Part shown: piece after piece, positions 31,583 through 41,739 of the stretch
How positions within the stretch are numbered: position 1 is the first letter of the stretch
Layout: every line of letters begins with the position of its first letter
Origin: Chitinophaga parva
GTDB lineage: Bacteria > Bacteroidota > Bacteroidia > Chitinophagales > Chitinophagaceae
Assembly: GCF_003071345.1 (NCBI RefSeq)
Contig: NZ_QCYK01000002.1
Span: 1,550,001 to 1,614,000 of the forward strand
DNA: 64,000 nt
Direction: 5' to 3'
Notes under the pieces: model-generated
The model's input: the letters and a program-made list of their open reading frames with translations, nothing else
The model's database searches: none
What the model was told of the DNA's origin: nothing
Position numbers and translations under genes: made by a program

Positions 31583-34042
31583 ATGAAAAAACAAATCGGA
31601 ATCATTGCTTTGCTGCTTGGTGGCATGGCCGCTAGCGCCCAGGAATTCAGGGCCCCGGCTTACCCGCTGATCACGCACGATCCTTATTTCAGTGTATGGT
31701 CTAATACCGACACTGCCAGCAGCGCCCCCACTCACCACTGGACCGGCGCCACCCAATCCCTCACCGGCATGGTGAAAGTGGATGGGAAAACCTATCGCGT
31801 ACTGGGCCACGATGCCACCGCTTACAAAGTGTACCTGCCTTCTGCGGAAGACGGTAATTTCTCTGCCCAATACACCTTTGATAAACCCGCCACCGGCTGG
31901 GAACAGCCCGGCTTTAACGACGCGTCCTGGAAAACCGGCAAGGCGCCCTGGACCAACAGCGGCCAGGGTACCGCCTGGGAAACCCACGATATCTGGATGC
32001 GCCGCACCTTTACCCTTGCAGACAGATCTTTCAAAAACCTGCTGCTGAAACTGAACCACGATGATGACGCAGAAGTGTACATCAACGGGGAGGAAGTATA
32101 CCACCTTAAAGGCTGGCTGACCAAGTACGGCTATTTCAAAATACCGGCGGAAGTAGTGGAGAAAATGCGCACGGGTAAAAATGTAATGGCCATCCACGTA
32201 CGCAACAACGTAGGCGGCGCCATGCTGGATGCAGGCCTGGTAGAAGAGATCCAGCCCAAAGCCACTGCCGGTGTGCAGGTGGCCCAGCAGCGGAGTGTTA
32301 TCATCCACGCCACCCAAACCATTTACGACCTGGCCTGCGGGCCGGTGGAAGTGCAGCTGAAGTTTTCTTCCCCACTGTTTCTCGATGACCTGAACATGGT
32401 ATCGCGCCCGGTATCTTACCTCACCTGGACCGCCCAAAGCACGGACGGTGCCAGCCACGATGTGCAGGTATACCTGGGTGCCTCCACAGACCTGGCCGTG
32501 AATGTGCCGGCGCAACCGGTTACCACCAAGCAATACGCCAGCAACGGCCTTTCTATCCTGAAAGCCGGTAGCTTGGAACAACCCATCCTGAAAAAGAAAG
32601 GGGACGATCTGCGCATTGACTGGGGCTATGTTTTTGTGGCCACCCCCCAGGGTGAACATGCAGTACAATACATTACGCCCGGAGCAGACGGCAGTGCCAG
32701 TTTTGCCAGCGCCCGCGTGCCTAAGACCACGGCCACACAAGGCCGCTCCCTGAGCCTCAACACCATCGTGCCCCTGGGCAAGGTAGGTGCCACGCCGGTG
32801 GAAAAATTCATGCTGGTGGCGTATGATGATATTGACGCCATCCAGTATTTCAAGACCAACCTGAAAGCCTGGTGGAAACTGCAGGCTGGCCAGACCATTG
32901 AAACACAAATGGCTGCTGCTGCAAAAGACTATAGATCCATCATGGATAAGTGCGAGGCAACCAATGCCCGCATTCATGAAGATGCCGCCAAAGTGGGGGG
33001 CGAAGACTATGCGCGCCTGTGCGTGCTGGGCTACCGCCAGACCATCTCCGCACACAAACTGGTAAGATCACCGGAAGGAGAGATCCTCTTCCTGTCCAAA
33101 GAAAATTTCTCTAACGGCTGTATCAATACGGTAGACGTAACTTATCCTTCCGCACCGCTCTATCTCACTTACAATCCGGAGCTGATGAAGGGCATGCTGA
33201 ATGGCATCTTCTACTTCTCTGAAAAGAGTGGCCTTTACCACCGCGACTATGCTGCGCATGACCTGGGCACCTATCCCCTGGCAAACGGGCAGGTATATGG
33301 AGAAGGCATGCCGGTAGAAGAATCCGGCAATATGCTGATCCTCACGGATGCCATTGTACGCGCCAGCGGCGACAAGGAATATGCAGCCAAACACTGGAAC
33401 ACCCTCAGCACCTGGGCCCATTACCTGGACCGGGAAGGCCTGGACCCTGCCAACCAGTTGTGCACCGACGACTTTGCCGGCCACCTGGCGCGCAATGCCA
33501 ACCTCTCTGTGAAAGCCATCGTGGCACTGGGATGCTATGCAGACATGGCCAAGGCCCTGGGCAAAACCGATACGGCTGCCGTATACCGCGCCAAAACAGA
33601 AGCCATGGTGAAGAAGTGGATGGAACTGGCCGACGCCGGTGACCACTACGGCCTTACCTTCAACGATAAGAACACCTGGAGCCAGAAATACAACATGGTA
33701 TGGGACAAGGTGCTGCACCTGCACCTCTTCCCCCAGTCTGTATATGACAAGGAGCTGGCTTATTACAAAACAAAGCAGCAAAAGTATGGCCTGCCATTGG
33801 ACAGCCGCAAGGGCTACACCAAGTCTGACTGGATCTGCTGGACTGCATCGCTGACAGACAACCAGGAGGACTTCAAAACCTTTACAGACCCCCTGTATAA
33901 ATACATCACCGAAACACCCTCCCGTGTACCGCTGTCCGACTGGCATGAGACGGAAGACGGCCGCCAGGTGGGCTTCCAGGCCCGCAGCGTGGTAGGTGGT
34001 TATTTCATGGAAGTGTTCAAGGAATACATGAAGAACAGGTAA
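31583..34042 (+). CDS. Glutaminase-A-type large exported protein (DUF4964/5127/4965/1793)
   Basis: An 819-residue exported protein with a signal peptide (about 1-20, ending ASAQ). The order is an N-terminal DUF4964-type part (APAYPLITHDPYFSVWS), an inserted beta-sandwich (about 100-220) and a DUF5127-type domain (ATQTIYDLACGPVEVQLKF). The C-terminal half is a helical-toroid domain (LCVLGYRQTISAHKLVRSP to RSVVGGYFMEVFKEYM) typical of DUF4965/DUF1793. Relatives include fungal glutaminase A, but the true substrate in Bacteroidota is unproven and a glycan or glycopeptide is possible. The inserted domain, with GFNDASWKTGKAPWTNSG, looks like a galactose-binding fold. It is the likely hydrolase of the SusC/SusD locus. 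Confidence 0.8.
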   Translation: MKKQIGIIALLLGGMAASAQEFRAPAYPLITHDPYFSVWSNTDTASSAPTHHWTGATQSLTGMVKVDGKTYRVLGHDATAYKVYLPSAEDGNFSAQYTFDKPATGWEQPGFNDASWKTGKAPWTNSGQGTAWETHDIWMRRTFTLADRSFKNLLLKLNHDDDAEVYINGEEVYHLKGWLTKYGYFKIPAEVVEKMRTGKNVMAIHVRNNVGGAMLDAGLVEEIQPKATAGVQVAQQRSVIIHATQTIYDLACGPVEVQLKFSSPLFLDDLNMVSRPVSYLTWTAQSTDGASHDVQVYLGASTDLAVNVPAQPVTTKQYASNGLSILKAGSLEQPILKKKGDDLRIDWGYVFVATPQGEHAVQYITPGADGSASFASARVPKTTATQGRSLSLNTIVPLGKVGATPVEKFMLVAYDDIDAIQYFKTNLKAWWKLQAGQTIETQMAAAAKDYRSIMDKCEATNARIHEDAAKVGGEDYARLCVLGYRQTISAHKLVRSPEGEILFLSKENFSNGCINTVDVTYPSAPLYLTYNPELMKGMLNGIFYFSEKSGLYHRDYAAHDLGTYPLANGQVYGEGMPVEESGNMLILTDAIVRASGDKEYAAKHWNTLSTWAHYLDREGLDPANQLCTDDFAGHLARNANLSVKAIVALGCYADMAKALGKTDTAAVYRAKTEAMVKKWMELADAGDHYGLTFNDKNTWSQKYNMVWDKVLHLHLFPQSVYDKELAYYKTKQQKYGLPLDSRKGYTKSDWICWTASLTDNQEDFKTFTDPLYKYITETPSRVPLSDWHETEDGRQVGFQARSVVGGYFMEVFKEYMKNR

Positions 34043-34071
34043 TTACCTTTATTGATATTGTAGTATCCACG

Positions 34072-34104
34072 ATCGCCTGCAGCTTGCTGCGGGCGATTTT
34101 TTTT
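34072..34104 (+). terminator. Strong rho-independent terminator
   Basis: ATCGCCTGCAGC pairs with GCTGCGGGCGAT (one G-U) across a 2-nt centre, followed by eight T. It ends the DUF4965 gene. Confidence 0.9.
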
Positions 34105-34177
34105 ACCACTATTCCGCAGGAATGTACCATTTTCCGTGGGCGGCAATGGGCCACCTTCGTGTTAAAAAAGTAACACT

Positions 34178-35182
34178 ATGACAAATGCAACATCCGGGCA
34201 GGACCGCCGCCGTTTTCTGCGCAACCTTTCCCTTGCCGGTACTGCCCTGGGGCTTCCGTGGAAAGGTGGTAGTCCCTTATCTGGGCCCGCGGCCATTCCC
34301 TCCCTGTCCCAGCCAGCCACCCATGCCGCAGGCGGTGGGTGCTGGCCGGACGGTATCCGCATGCCCATTTCCATTTCCATGCAGTTTGAAGCCGGTGGAG
34401 AACCGGAAACCGGTGCGGACAGCCCCTTTCCGCCCACCTTGCAAAAAGGTTACGTGGACCTGCCGGCAAAAACCTGGTTCCAGTATGGCTACCGCGAAGG
34501 CATTCCCCGCCTGCTGGAGCTCTGGGATGCGTTTGGGGTAAAAGTGACCTCCCATATGATAGGGCAGGCTGTCCTTAATAACCCGTCGCTGGCCAAAGAG
34601 ATTGTACAACGGGGCCACGAAGCCGCTGCCCACGGGATGAGCTGGACCTCCCAGTATAACCTGGACTATGCGGCAGAAAAGGCTTTCATCAAAGCCGGCG
34701 CAGACGCCATCCTGGAGGTGACCGGCCAGCAGCCCCTGGGCTATAATGCCAACTGGCTGCGCCGCGGGGAACATACCGTGAAAATACTGCAGGAGCTGGG
34801 CTTCCTGTATCATATTGATGACCTGAGCCGGGATGAGCCTTTCATTATCCCTGTGAATGGGAGAGACTTTGCGGTGGTACCTTACACGCTGCGCAATAAC
34901 GATATACAGCAGGTAGAAGGGCGTTACTTTTCTACCGCTGATTTCCGCCAGCAGCTCAAGGATGAATTTGACCAGCTGTATGCGGAGTCTGCACAGCGCC
35001 GCCGCATGATGTCCGTGAGCACGCATGACCGTATAGGAGGTACCCCTGCTATGGTGCAGGTACTGCGGGAGTTCCTGGCTTATGCGGCCAAACATCCCGG
35101 CGTTACCTTTATGCGGAAAGATGCCATTGCCCGTTTTGCCCTGGCCGATGCCCATACCATCCGCGAGCAGGTGTACCGCTAG
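34178..35182 (+). CDS. Polysaccharide deacetylase (PuuE/allantoinase-like), Tat-exported
   Basis: A 334-residue protein with a twin-arginine signal (DRRRFLRNLSLAG, about residues 9-21). The rest fits the NodB-fold group close to PuuE allantoinase: WFQYGYREGIPRLLELWDAFGVKVT, then IVQRGHEAAAHGMSW and a late STHDRIGGTP. Members deacetylate sugars or act on allantoin-type amides with a metal centre. The Tat signal suggests a folded, cofactor-loaded periplasmic enzyme. The specificity is unknown. It is preceded and followed by terminators, so it is probably transcribed alone. Confidence 0.8.
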   Translation: MTNATSGQDRRRFLRNLSLAGTALGLPWKGGSPLSGPAAIPSLSQPATHAAGGGCWPDGIRMPISISMQFEAGGEPETGADSPFPPTLQKGYVDLPAKTWFQYGYREGIPRLLELWDAFGVKVTSHMIGQAVLNNPSLAKEIVQRGHEAAAHGMSWTSQYNLDYAAEKAFIKAGADAILEVTGQQPLGYNANWLRRGEHTVKILQELGFLYHIDDLSRDEPFIIPVNGRDFAVVPYTLRNNDIQQVEGRYFSTADFRQQLKDEFDQLYAESAQRRRMMSVSTHDRIGGTPAMVQVLREFLAYAAKHPGVTFMRKDAIARFALADAHTIREQVYR

Positions 35183-35200
35183 CAGGACCGCTCCGGCATG

Positions 35201-35240
35201 GCCGCAGCCGGCCGGCAATCCCGGTGCGGCTGCGGCTTTT
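35201..35240 (+). terminator. Rho-independent terminator
   Basis: GCCGCAGCCG and CGGCTGCGGC form a perfect 10-bp stem around a 16-nt loop, followed by TTTT. It ends the deacetylase gene. Confidence 0.8.
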
Positions 35241-35415
35241 ACATGATATTCCCGCCCATCCCTATCCGGGCAATATGGCAAACCTTGTTTGTTTTGTGCT
35301 GAAAAGAAATACGTTGTGTACCCCATGCTCCACTTTCCTGGCAGAAGGCCGGGCACCGGATGTAAAACCCCTTTATTTTTTTCCGGTTTTTACGTACGTT
35401 GTGTATACATTAATC

Positions 35416-38400
35416 ATGCATATGAGCACCCGAAAAAGGACCAACAAGGCCGCTGACCATATCGGCCTGGAAACCAATACGGTAGCGGGACCCCTTTCCC
35501 TGCCCGCTGTCCCTGCAACAGACCCATCCTTTGAACCTGACTTCCTGGACCAGCGCACATTACTGCGCGTGCTCAGTGAAGTGAAAAACGGCAACTTCGG
35601 CGTGCGCATGCCCATAGACCAGGTAGGCCTTTCCGGTAAGATCTGTGATACGCTTAACGAGATCATCACCCTCAATGAGAACCTGATGCTGGAGCTCACC
35701 ACGGCCCGCAACATCATTGGGAAGCAGGGAAAGCTGAACCACCGCGTAGAGCTGCCCCGCCAGGCCCGCGGCGCCTGGAGCAACGGTGCAGATTCCATCA
35801 ACAGCCTTATTTCCGACCTGGTGCATCCCACCATTGAAATAGCCCACGTGATCAGCTCCGTGGCCAAAGGAAACCTCTCCCAGGAAATGCCCCTGAAAAT
35901 AGGGGAGCACGTGCTGGAAGGGGAGTTTGCGCGCATTGCCACGGAAGTGAATGACATGGTGAAACAGCTGAACCTCTTTTCCATGGAAGTGACACGCGTG
36001 GCGCGCGAAGTGGGCTCTGAAGGGAAGCTGGGCGGCCAGGCTACGGTAAAGGGCGTAGGCGGTGTGTGGAAAGACCTGACAGACTCTGTAAACCAGATGG
36101 CGGGCAACCTCACCGCCCAGGTGCGCAACATTGCAGAAGTGACCACCGCCGTGGCCAAAGGCGACCTTTCCAAGAAAATTACGGTAGATGTACAGGGTGA
36201 GATCCTGGAACTGAAAAATACCATCAATACCATGGTGGACCAGCTGAACTCTTTCTCCTCCGAAGTAACGCGCGTGGCGCGTGAAGTAGGTACGGAAGGG
36301 AAGCTGGGTGGCCAGGCCGAAGTAAAAGGCGTGGCCGGCACCTGGAAAGACCTCACGGACTCTGTAAACCAGATGGCCTCCAACCTGACCGGCCAGGTAC
36401 GCAATATTGCAGAAGTGACCACTGCCGTGGCCCGCGGCGACCTCTCCCGCAAGATCACGGTGGACGTAAAAGGGGAGATCCTGGAATTGAAGAACACCAT
36501 CAACACCATGGTGGACCAGCTGAACTCCTTCTCCGCGGAAGTAACGCGCGTGGCGCGTGAAGTAGGCTCTGAAGGGAAGCTGGGCGGCCAGGCCACGGTA
36601 AAAGGCGTGGGCGGTGTGTGGAAAGATTTGACAGACTCTGTGAACCAGATGGCCAGCAACCTCACGGCACAGGTGCGTAATATTGCAGAGGTGACCACCG
36701 CCGTGGCGCGCGGTGACCTCTCGCGCAAGATCACGGTGGATGTAAAAGGCGAGATCTCCGAATTGAAAAACACCATCAACACGATGGTGGACCAGCTGAA
36801 CTCTTTTGCATCGGAAGTAACGCGCGTGGCGCTGGAAGTAGGTACGGAAGGAAAGCTGGGCGGCCAGGCCAAGGTGCAGGGCGTAGGCGGTACCTGGAAA
36901 GACCTCACGGACTCGGTAAACCAGATGGCCAGCAACCTTACAGCGCAGGTACGCAACATTGCGGAAGTGACCACCGCTGTAGCCCTGGGCGACCTTTCCA
37001 AGAAGATCACGGTGAACGTGGAAGGGGAGATCCTGGAACTGAAGAAAACCATCAACACGATGGTGGACCAGCTGAACTCTTTTGCATCGGAAGTAACGCG
37101 TGTGGCGCTGGAAGTAGGTACAGAAGGTAAACTGGGCGGCCAGGCCAAGGTGCAGGGCGTAGGTGGCACCTGGAAAGACCTCACGGACTCTGTAAACCAG
37201 ATGGCCAGCAACCTTACAGCGCAGGTGCGCAACATTGCGGAAGTGACCACCGCCGTGGCCAAGGGCGACCTGTCGCGCAAGATCACGGTGGATGTAAAAG
37301 GCGAGATCTCCGAATTGAAAAACACCATCAACACGATGGTGGACCAGCTCAACGCATTTGGCTCTGAAGTAACGCGCGTGGCGCGTGAAGTAGGCTCTGA
37401 AGGAAAGCTGGGCGGCCAGGCCTCTGTGCCCGGCGTGGAAGGCCTCTGGAAAGACCTTACGGATTCTGTAAATAAAATGGCGAGCAACCTGACCTCCCAG
37501 GTGCGCAACATTGCGGAAGTAACCACCGCAGTGGCCAACGGGGACCTTTCCCGTAAGATCGAGGTGGACGTAAAAGGGGAGATCCTGGAATTGAAGAACA
37601 CCATCAACACGATGGTGGAACAGCTGCGCGCTTTTGCGTCGGAAGTAACGCGCGTGGCGCGCGAAGTAGGTACGGATGGTAAGCTGGGCGGCCAGGCGTT
37701 TGTGCCCGGTGTAGGCGGTACCTGGAAAGACCTTACGGATTCTGTGAACCAGATGGCCAGCAACCTGACCGCGCAGGTGCGTAACATTGCGGAAGTGGCC
37801 ATTGCGGTGGCCAACGGTGATATGTCCAAGAAGATCACCGTGGATACCCGCGGGGAGATCCTCCAGCTGAAGGAAACGCTGAACACGATGGTGGACCAGC
37901 TGCGCGCCTTTGCATCGGAAGTAACGCGCGTGGCGCGTGAAGTAGGTACGGACGGTAAGCTGGGTGGCCAGGCGTTTGTACCCGGTGTGGCCGGTACCTG
38001 GAAAGACCTGACGGACTCCGTAAACCAGATGACGGGCAACCTGACCTCCCAGGTGCGCAACATTGCGGAAGTGACCAAGGCCGTGGCTTCCGGCGACCTG
38101 TCCAAGAAAGTGACCATCGACGTAAAGGGTGAGATCTTTGACCTGAAAAATACCATCAATACCATGGTGGACCAGCTGAACTCCTTTGCCTATGAAGTAA
38201 CGCGCGTGGCACGTGAAGTGGGCACGGAAGGTAAGCTGGGTGGCCAGGCGGAAGTGCAGGGCGTGGCCGGTACCTGGAAAGACCTTACAGACTCTGTGAA
38301 CATGATGGCCTCTAACCTCACCAACCAGGTGCGCGGCATTGCCAAAGTGGTGACCGCGGTGGCTACCGGTAACCTGAAGCAGAAGCTCTCCATCGTATCG

Positions 38401-41400
38401 CGCGGGGAAGTGGCGCAGCTTACAGAGACCATCAATGAAATGATCGATACGCTGGCACTGTTTGCAGACCAGGTGACCACCGTGGCCCGCGAAGTGGGTG
38501 TGGAAGGGCGTTTGGGCGGACAAGCCTCTGTGCCCGGCGCATCCGGTATCTGGAAAAACCTGACGGAAAACGTGAACCAGCTGGCAGAGAACCTTACCAC
38601 GCAGGTGCGCGCCATTTCTGAAGTAGCATCCGCGGTAACGAAAGGAGACCTTACCCAGATGATCCGTGTGGATGCGAAAGGGGAAGTGGAAGAACTGAAG
38701 GATACCATTAACCAGATGATCGCTAACCTGAAGGCCACTACGCTGGTAAACCAGGAGCAGGACTGGCTGAAATCCAACCTGGCGAAATTCACCCAGATGC
38801 TGCAGGGCCAGAAAGACCTGAACACGGTAACCCGCCGTATCCTGTCTGAACTGGCGCAGGTAGTGAATGCGCAAATGGGGATGGTGTACATCCTGGAGCA
38901 GGATGAAAACCAGCAGAACAAAAAACTGAAACTTTTCTCCGCTTATGCATTTAACGGGGACCTGAATATCAACCGTGAATACGAGCTGGGACAAGGCCTG
39001 GTAGGCCAGTGCGCGGTGGACAAGGAAAAGATCCTGCTCACCAATGTGCCGCGTGATTATGTGCGCATCAGCTCCGGCATAGGCGATGCTTCGCCCATGA
39101 ACCTCATCATCCTGCCGGTATTGTTTGAAAAAGAGATCAAGGCGGTGATTGAACTGGCCTCTTTTGAGCCCTTCTCTGAGATCCACTCTGACTTCTTAAG
39201 CCAGCTCACGGAAAGTATCGGCATCGTGTTGAACACGCTGGAGGCCAACTCCCGTACGGAAGGCCTGCTGGCGCAATCCCAGTCGCTCACGGAGGAGCTG
39301 CGCCGCACCAACGAAGAGCTGCAGGACAAGGCCCACCTGCTGGTGAAGCAAAAAGAAGAAGTGGAGCACAAGAACAAGGAAGTGGAAGAAGCGCGCCTGG
39401 CCATCGAAGAAAAAGCGGAACAGCTGCAGCTTACTTCCAAGTACAAATCCGAGTTCCTCGCCAATATGTCGCACGAGCTGCGTACGCCGCTTAACTCACT
39501 CCTCATCCTTGCACAGCAGCTGTTTGAAAACCGGGAAGGCAACCTTACGGAAAAGCAGGTGCGTTACGCAAAGACCATCCACAGTTGCGGGGATGACCTG
39601 ATCCAATTGATCAACGATATCCTGGACCTGTCCAAGATCGAGTCCGGCTACATCTCTACAGACTTTATCAGCGTACGCTTCCACGAGATCACCTCTTTCG
39701 TGGAAACCACCTTCAAACATATTTCGGAGAACAAGAACCTGCGCTTCAGCATAGACCTGGACGAGCGCCTGCCGGTAAGCCTGGAAACAGACATCCAGCG
39801 CCTCAACCAGATCCTCAAGAACCTGTTATCAAACGCGTTCAAGTTCACCGAAAAAGGCGGGGTACGGTTACGCATATACGAAGCGCAGCATAACTGGAAA
39901 TCCGGTTCGCACACGCTGGATGCGGCGGCCCGTGTAGTGGCCTTCGAGATCAAGGATACGGGTATTGGCATTTCCCGTGACAAGCAAAACATCATCTTTG
40001 AAGCCTTCCAGCAGGCGGAAGGTTCTACCTCCCGCAAGTACGGTGGCACGGGCCTGGGCCTCTCCATCAGCCGTGGCCTGGCAGACCTGCTGGGCGGTAG
40101 CATAGAACTGGAAAGTGAGCCCGGTGTAGGCAGTACCTTCACCTTGTTCCTGCCCCTGGACTACAACCCTGGCATACTTAAAACGGAGAAGGTGAAAGCC
40201 GCGCCTGCGGCCAAGACCAGCCTTACCGCCAGTGAATACCGCCTGGCGGAAAGTGATGAACTGGCCATCCAGAGCGTGCCTACCGTAAAAGTGAATGATG
40301 CCAAAGACCTGGAAGGGCTCAATGAGATCATCAACGAAACCGGTGATGACCGCAACAACATTATGAGCCACGACAAGGTGGTGCTCATCGTGGAGGACGA
40401 CCTGCGCTTTGCCAAGATCATGATAGAGGCCGCGCATGAGCATGGCCTGAAAGTGGTGGTAGCCACTGCCTTTGGCGATGTGTTTGAGCTCACGAACAAA
40501 TACAGCCCCATTGCCGTAACGCTGGATGTAAAACTGCCGGATGCCAGCGGCTGGAGGATACTGGACCTGTTCAAGAATGATATTAATTTCCGCCACATTC
40601 CCGTGCACCTGATCTCCGGTGAGGAAAACCGTGCCCTGGCCATGCAGCGCGGGGCCCGCAGCTTCCACCAGAAGCCGTTGAAGAACGAGGCCCTGGATGT
40701 GCTCTTTTCTGACATTGTGAGCTTCTTTGAGCGCAAGACCAAACGCCTGCTCATCGTGGAAGACAATGAACTGGATTCTTCCCAGATCCTGCGCATGCTG
40801 GACAACGGGGACCGGATAGAAATAACCCTGGCAAACAATGGCCGGGAAGGCCTGGACCACCTGCGCAGCCAGGACTTTGACTGCATTAACGTGGATTACA
40901 TGCTGCCCGATATTGGCGGAATGGATTTCATCACGGAGATCAACTCCATCAAGAAAATGCAGATGACACCCCTGTTGGTATATTCCGCCAAGGAATTTTC
41001 GCCCCGCGAAAAAACATTGCTGAAACAGTATGCCAACAAAGTACTGCTCAAGGATGTGAACTCCCTGGACCGCCTGCTGGAAGAAACCATTATGCACCTG
41101 CACATTGACCACAAAGACCTGCTGCCGGAAAAACAAAAGGTGATTGAAAACCTGCGCAGCCAGGAAGATGTGCTGACCGGCAAAAACATACTGGTGGTGG
41201 ATGATGATGTGCGCAACCTCTTTGCCCTTACCACGGCCTTTGAGCGCTATCAAATTAATACCATCACCGCGGAAAGCGGCCAGGAAGCCATCAATATCCT
41301 CAATGAGAACAAGCACGTGGACATGGTGCTGATGGATATTATGATGCCGGAAATGGATGGTTATGAAACCACGCAGAAGATCCGCCGGGAGCACAAGAAC

Positions 41401-41547
41401 GCCCACCTGCCCATCATAGCCGTAACCGCCAAAGCCATGAAAGGCGACCGTGAGAAATGCATTGAAGCCGGGGCCTCTGACTACATCACCAAGCCGGTGA
41501 AGATAGACCAGTTGCTGTCGCTGATGCGGGTGTGGCTGTATAAATAA
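35416..41547 (+). CDS. Soluble hybrid histidine kinase: ten HAMP repeats, GAF, kinase, three receivers
   Basis: A 2043-residue sensor kinase with no membrane helix or signal. Residues about 191-1110 are ten tandem 92-residue repeats, each a HAMP-type unit (core [17 protein letters not shown] and [10 protein letters not shown]). A GAF domain (about 1120-1285), a coiled coil, HisKA with phospho-His1353 ([12 protein letters not shown]) and HATPase follow ([15 protein letters not shown]). Three receiver domains come next, with phospho-acceptors Asp1704, Asp1827 and Asp1974. The repeat type matches the poly-HAMP arrays of fungal group III (NIK1) osmosensing kinases. Start ATG 35416 or 35422 (MSTRKRTNK) is chosen; the upstream extension lacks domain features. 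A REC-kinase follows 192 bp downstream. Confidence 0.92.
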   Translation: MHMSTRKRTNKAADHIGLETNTVAGPLSLPAVPATDPSFEPDFLDQRTLLRVLSEVKNGNFGVRMPIDQVGLSGKICDTLNEIITLNENLMLELTTARNIIGKQGKLNHRVELPRQARGAWSNGADSINSLISDLVHPTIEIAHVISSVAKGNLSQEMPLKIGEHVLEGEFARIATEVNDMVKQLNLFSMEVTRVAREVGSEGKLGGQATVKGVGGVWKDLTDSVNQMAGNLTAQVRNIAEVTTAVAKGDLSKKITVDVQGEILELKNTINTMVDQLNSFSSEVTRVAREVGTEGKLGGQAEVKGVAGTWKDLTDSVNQMASNLTGQVRNIAEVTTAVARGDLSRKITVDVKGEILELKNTINTMVDQLNSFSAEVTRVAREVGSEGKLGGQATVKGVGGVWKDLTDSVNQMASNLTAQVRNIAEVTTAVARGDLSRKITVDVKGEISELKNTINTMVDQLNSFASEVTRVALEVGTEGKLGGQAKVQGVGGTWKDLTDSVNQMASNLTAQVRNIAEVTTAVALGDLSKKITVNVEGEILELKKTINTMVDQLNSFASEVTRVALEVGTEGKLGGQAKVQGVGGTWKDLTDSVNQMASNLTAQVRNIAEVTTAVAKGDLSRKITVDVKGEISELKNTINTMVDQLNAFGSEVTRVAREVGSEGKLGGQASVPGVEGLWKDLTDSVNKMASNLTSQVRNIAEVTTAVANGDLSRKIEVDVKGEILELKNTINTMVEQLRAFASEVTRVAREVGTDGKLGGQAFVPGVGGTWKDLTDSVNQMASNLTAQVRNIAEVAIAVANGDMSKKITVDTRGEILQLKETLNTMVDQLRAFASEVTRVAREVGTDGKLGGQAFVPGVAGTWKDLTDSVNQMTGNLTSQVRNIAEVTKAVASGDLSKKVTIDVKGEIFDLKNTINTMVDQLNSFAYEVTRVAREVGTEGKLGGQAEVQGVAGTWKDLTDSVNMMASNLTNQVRGIAKVVTAVATGNLKQKLSIVSRGEVAQLTETINEMIDTLALFADQVTTVAREVGVEGRLGGQASVPGASGIWKNLTENVNQLAENLTTQVRAISEVASAVTKGDLTQMIRVDAKGEVEELKDTINQMIANLKATTLVNQEQDWLKSNLAKFTQMLQGQKDLNTVTRRILSELAQVVNAQMGMVYILEQDENQQNKKLKLFSAYAFNGDLNINREYELGQGLVGQCAVDKEKILLTNVPRDYVRISSGIGDASPMNLIILPVLFEKEIKAVIELASFEPFSEIHSDFLSQLTESIGIVLNTLEANSRTEGLLAQSQSLTEELRRTNEELQDKAHLLVKQKEEVEHKNKEVEEARLAIEEKAEQLQLTSKYKSEFLANMSHELRTPLNSLLILAQQLFENREGNLTEKQVRYAKTIHSCGDDLIQLINDILDLSKIESGYISTDFISVRFHEITSFVETTFKHISENKNLRFSIDLDERLPVSLETDIQRLNQILKNLLSNAFKFTEKGGVRLRIYEAQHNWKSGSHTLDAAARVVAFEIKDTGIGISRDKQNIIFEAFQQAEGSTSRKYGGTGLGLSISRGLADLLGGSIELESEPGVGSTFTLFLPLDYNPGILKTEKVKAAPAAKTSLTASEYRLAESDELAIQSVPTVKVNDAKDLEGLNEIINETGDDRNNIMSHDKVVLIVEDDLRFAKIMIEAAHEHGLKVVVATAFGDVFELTNKYSPIAVTLDVKLPDASGWRILDLFKNDINFRHIPVHLISGEENRALAMQRGARSFHQKPLKNEALDVLFSDIVSFFERKTKRLLIVEDNELDSSQILRMLDNGDRIEITLANNGREGLDHLRSQDFDCINVDYMLPDIGGMDFITEINSIKKMQMTPLLVYSAKEFSPREKTLLKQYANKVLLKDVNSLDRLLEETIMHLHIDHKDLLPEKQKVIENLRSQEDVLTGKNILVVDDDVRNLFALTTAFERYQINTITAESGQEAINILNENKHVDMVLMDIMMPEMDGYETTQKIRREHKNAHLPIIAVTAKAMKGDREKCIEAGASDYITKPVKIDQLLSLMRVWLYK
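35986..38745 (+). repeat. Ten tandem 276-bp coding repeats (HAMP array)
   Basis: The units start at 35986, 36262, 36538, 36814, 37090, 37366, 37642, 37918, 38194 and 38470, each exactly 276 bp (92 codons). Units 4 and 5 encode the same first 57 residues. The last two units are the most diverged. Confidence 0.95.
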
Positions 41548-41550
41548 AAT

Positions 41551-41583
41551 CGTACAACGTACAACGTACAACGTACAGTGTAC
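41551..41583 (+). repeat. GTAC-unit repeat, copy A
   Basis: Tandem CGTACAA units just after the hybrid kinase stop, in the same orientation as copy C at 50391. Part of a dispersed intergenic repeat family in this window. Confidence 0.75.
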
Positions 41584-41703
41584 GCGCCTGCGGCGCAAAC
41601 TGGCTGGCCGCCGGCATGGCATCCGGGTACGGATTTTGAGGTAAAATGAAGCTGCTTTTTGAAATATTATAAAAAATCGTATATAAATACAGCACAATAG
41701 TCA

Positions 41704-41725
41704 TTGTACATGGTACATTGTACAA
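41704..41725 (+). repeat. GTAC-unit repeat, copy B
   Basis: TTGTACATGG followed by TACATTGTACAA, a partly palindromic GTAC repeat 15 bp before the REC-kinase start. Confidence 0.6.
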
Positions 41726-41739
41726 TTTTCCCTCCCCTC

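Noticed and set aside
35986..38745. Possible CRISPR or VNTR array
   Set aside because: The units are 276 bp, in frame, with no spacer structure, and encode HAMP repeats. It is a coding repeat array.
35373..39186. Long minus-strand open frames (930 and 1208 codons) across the HAMP array
   Set aside because: They are shadows created by the periodic coding repeats on the plus strand. Their translations repeat with the same 92-codon period and lack any family motif.
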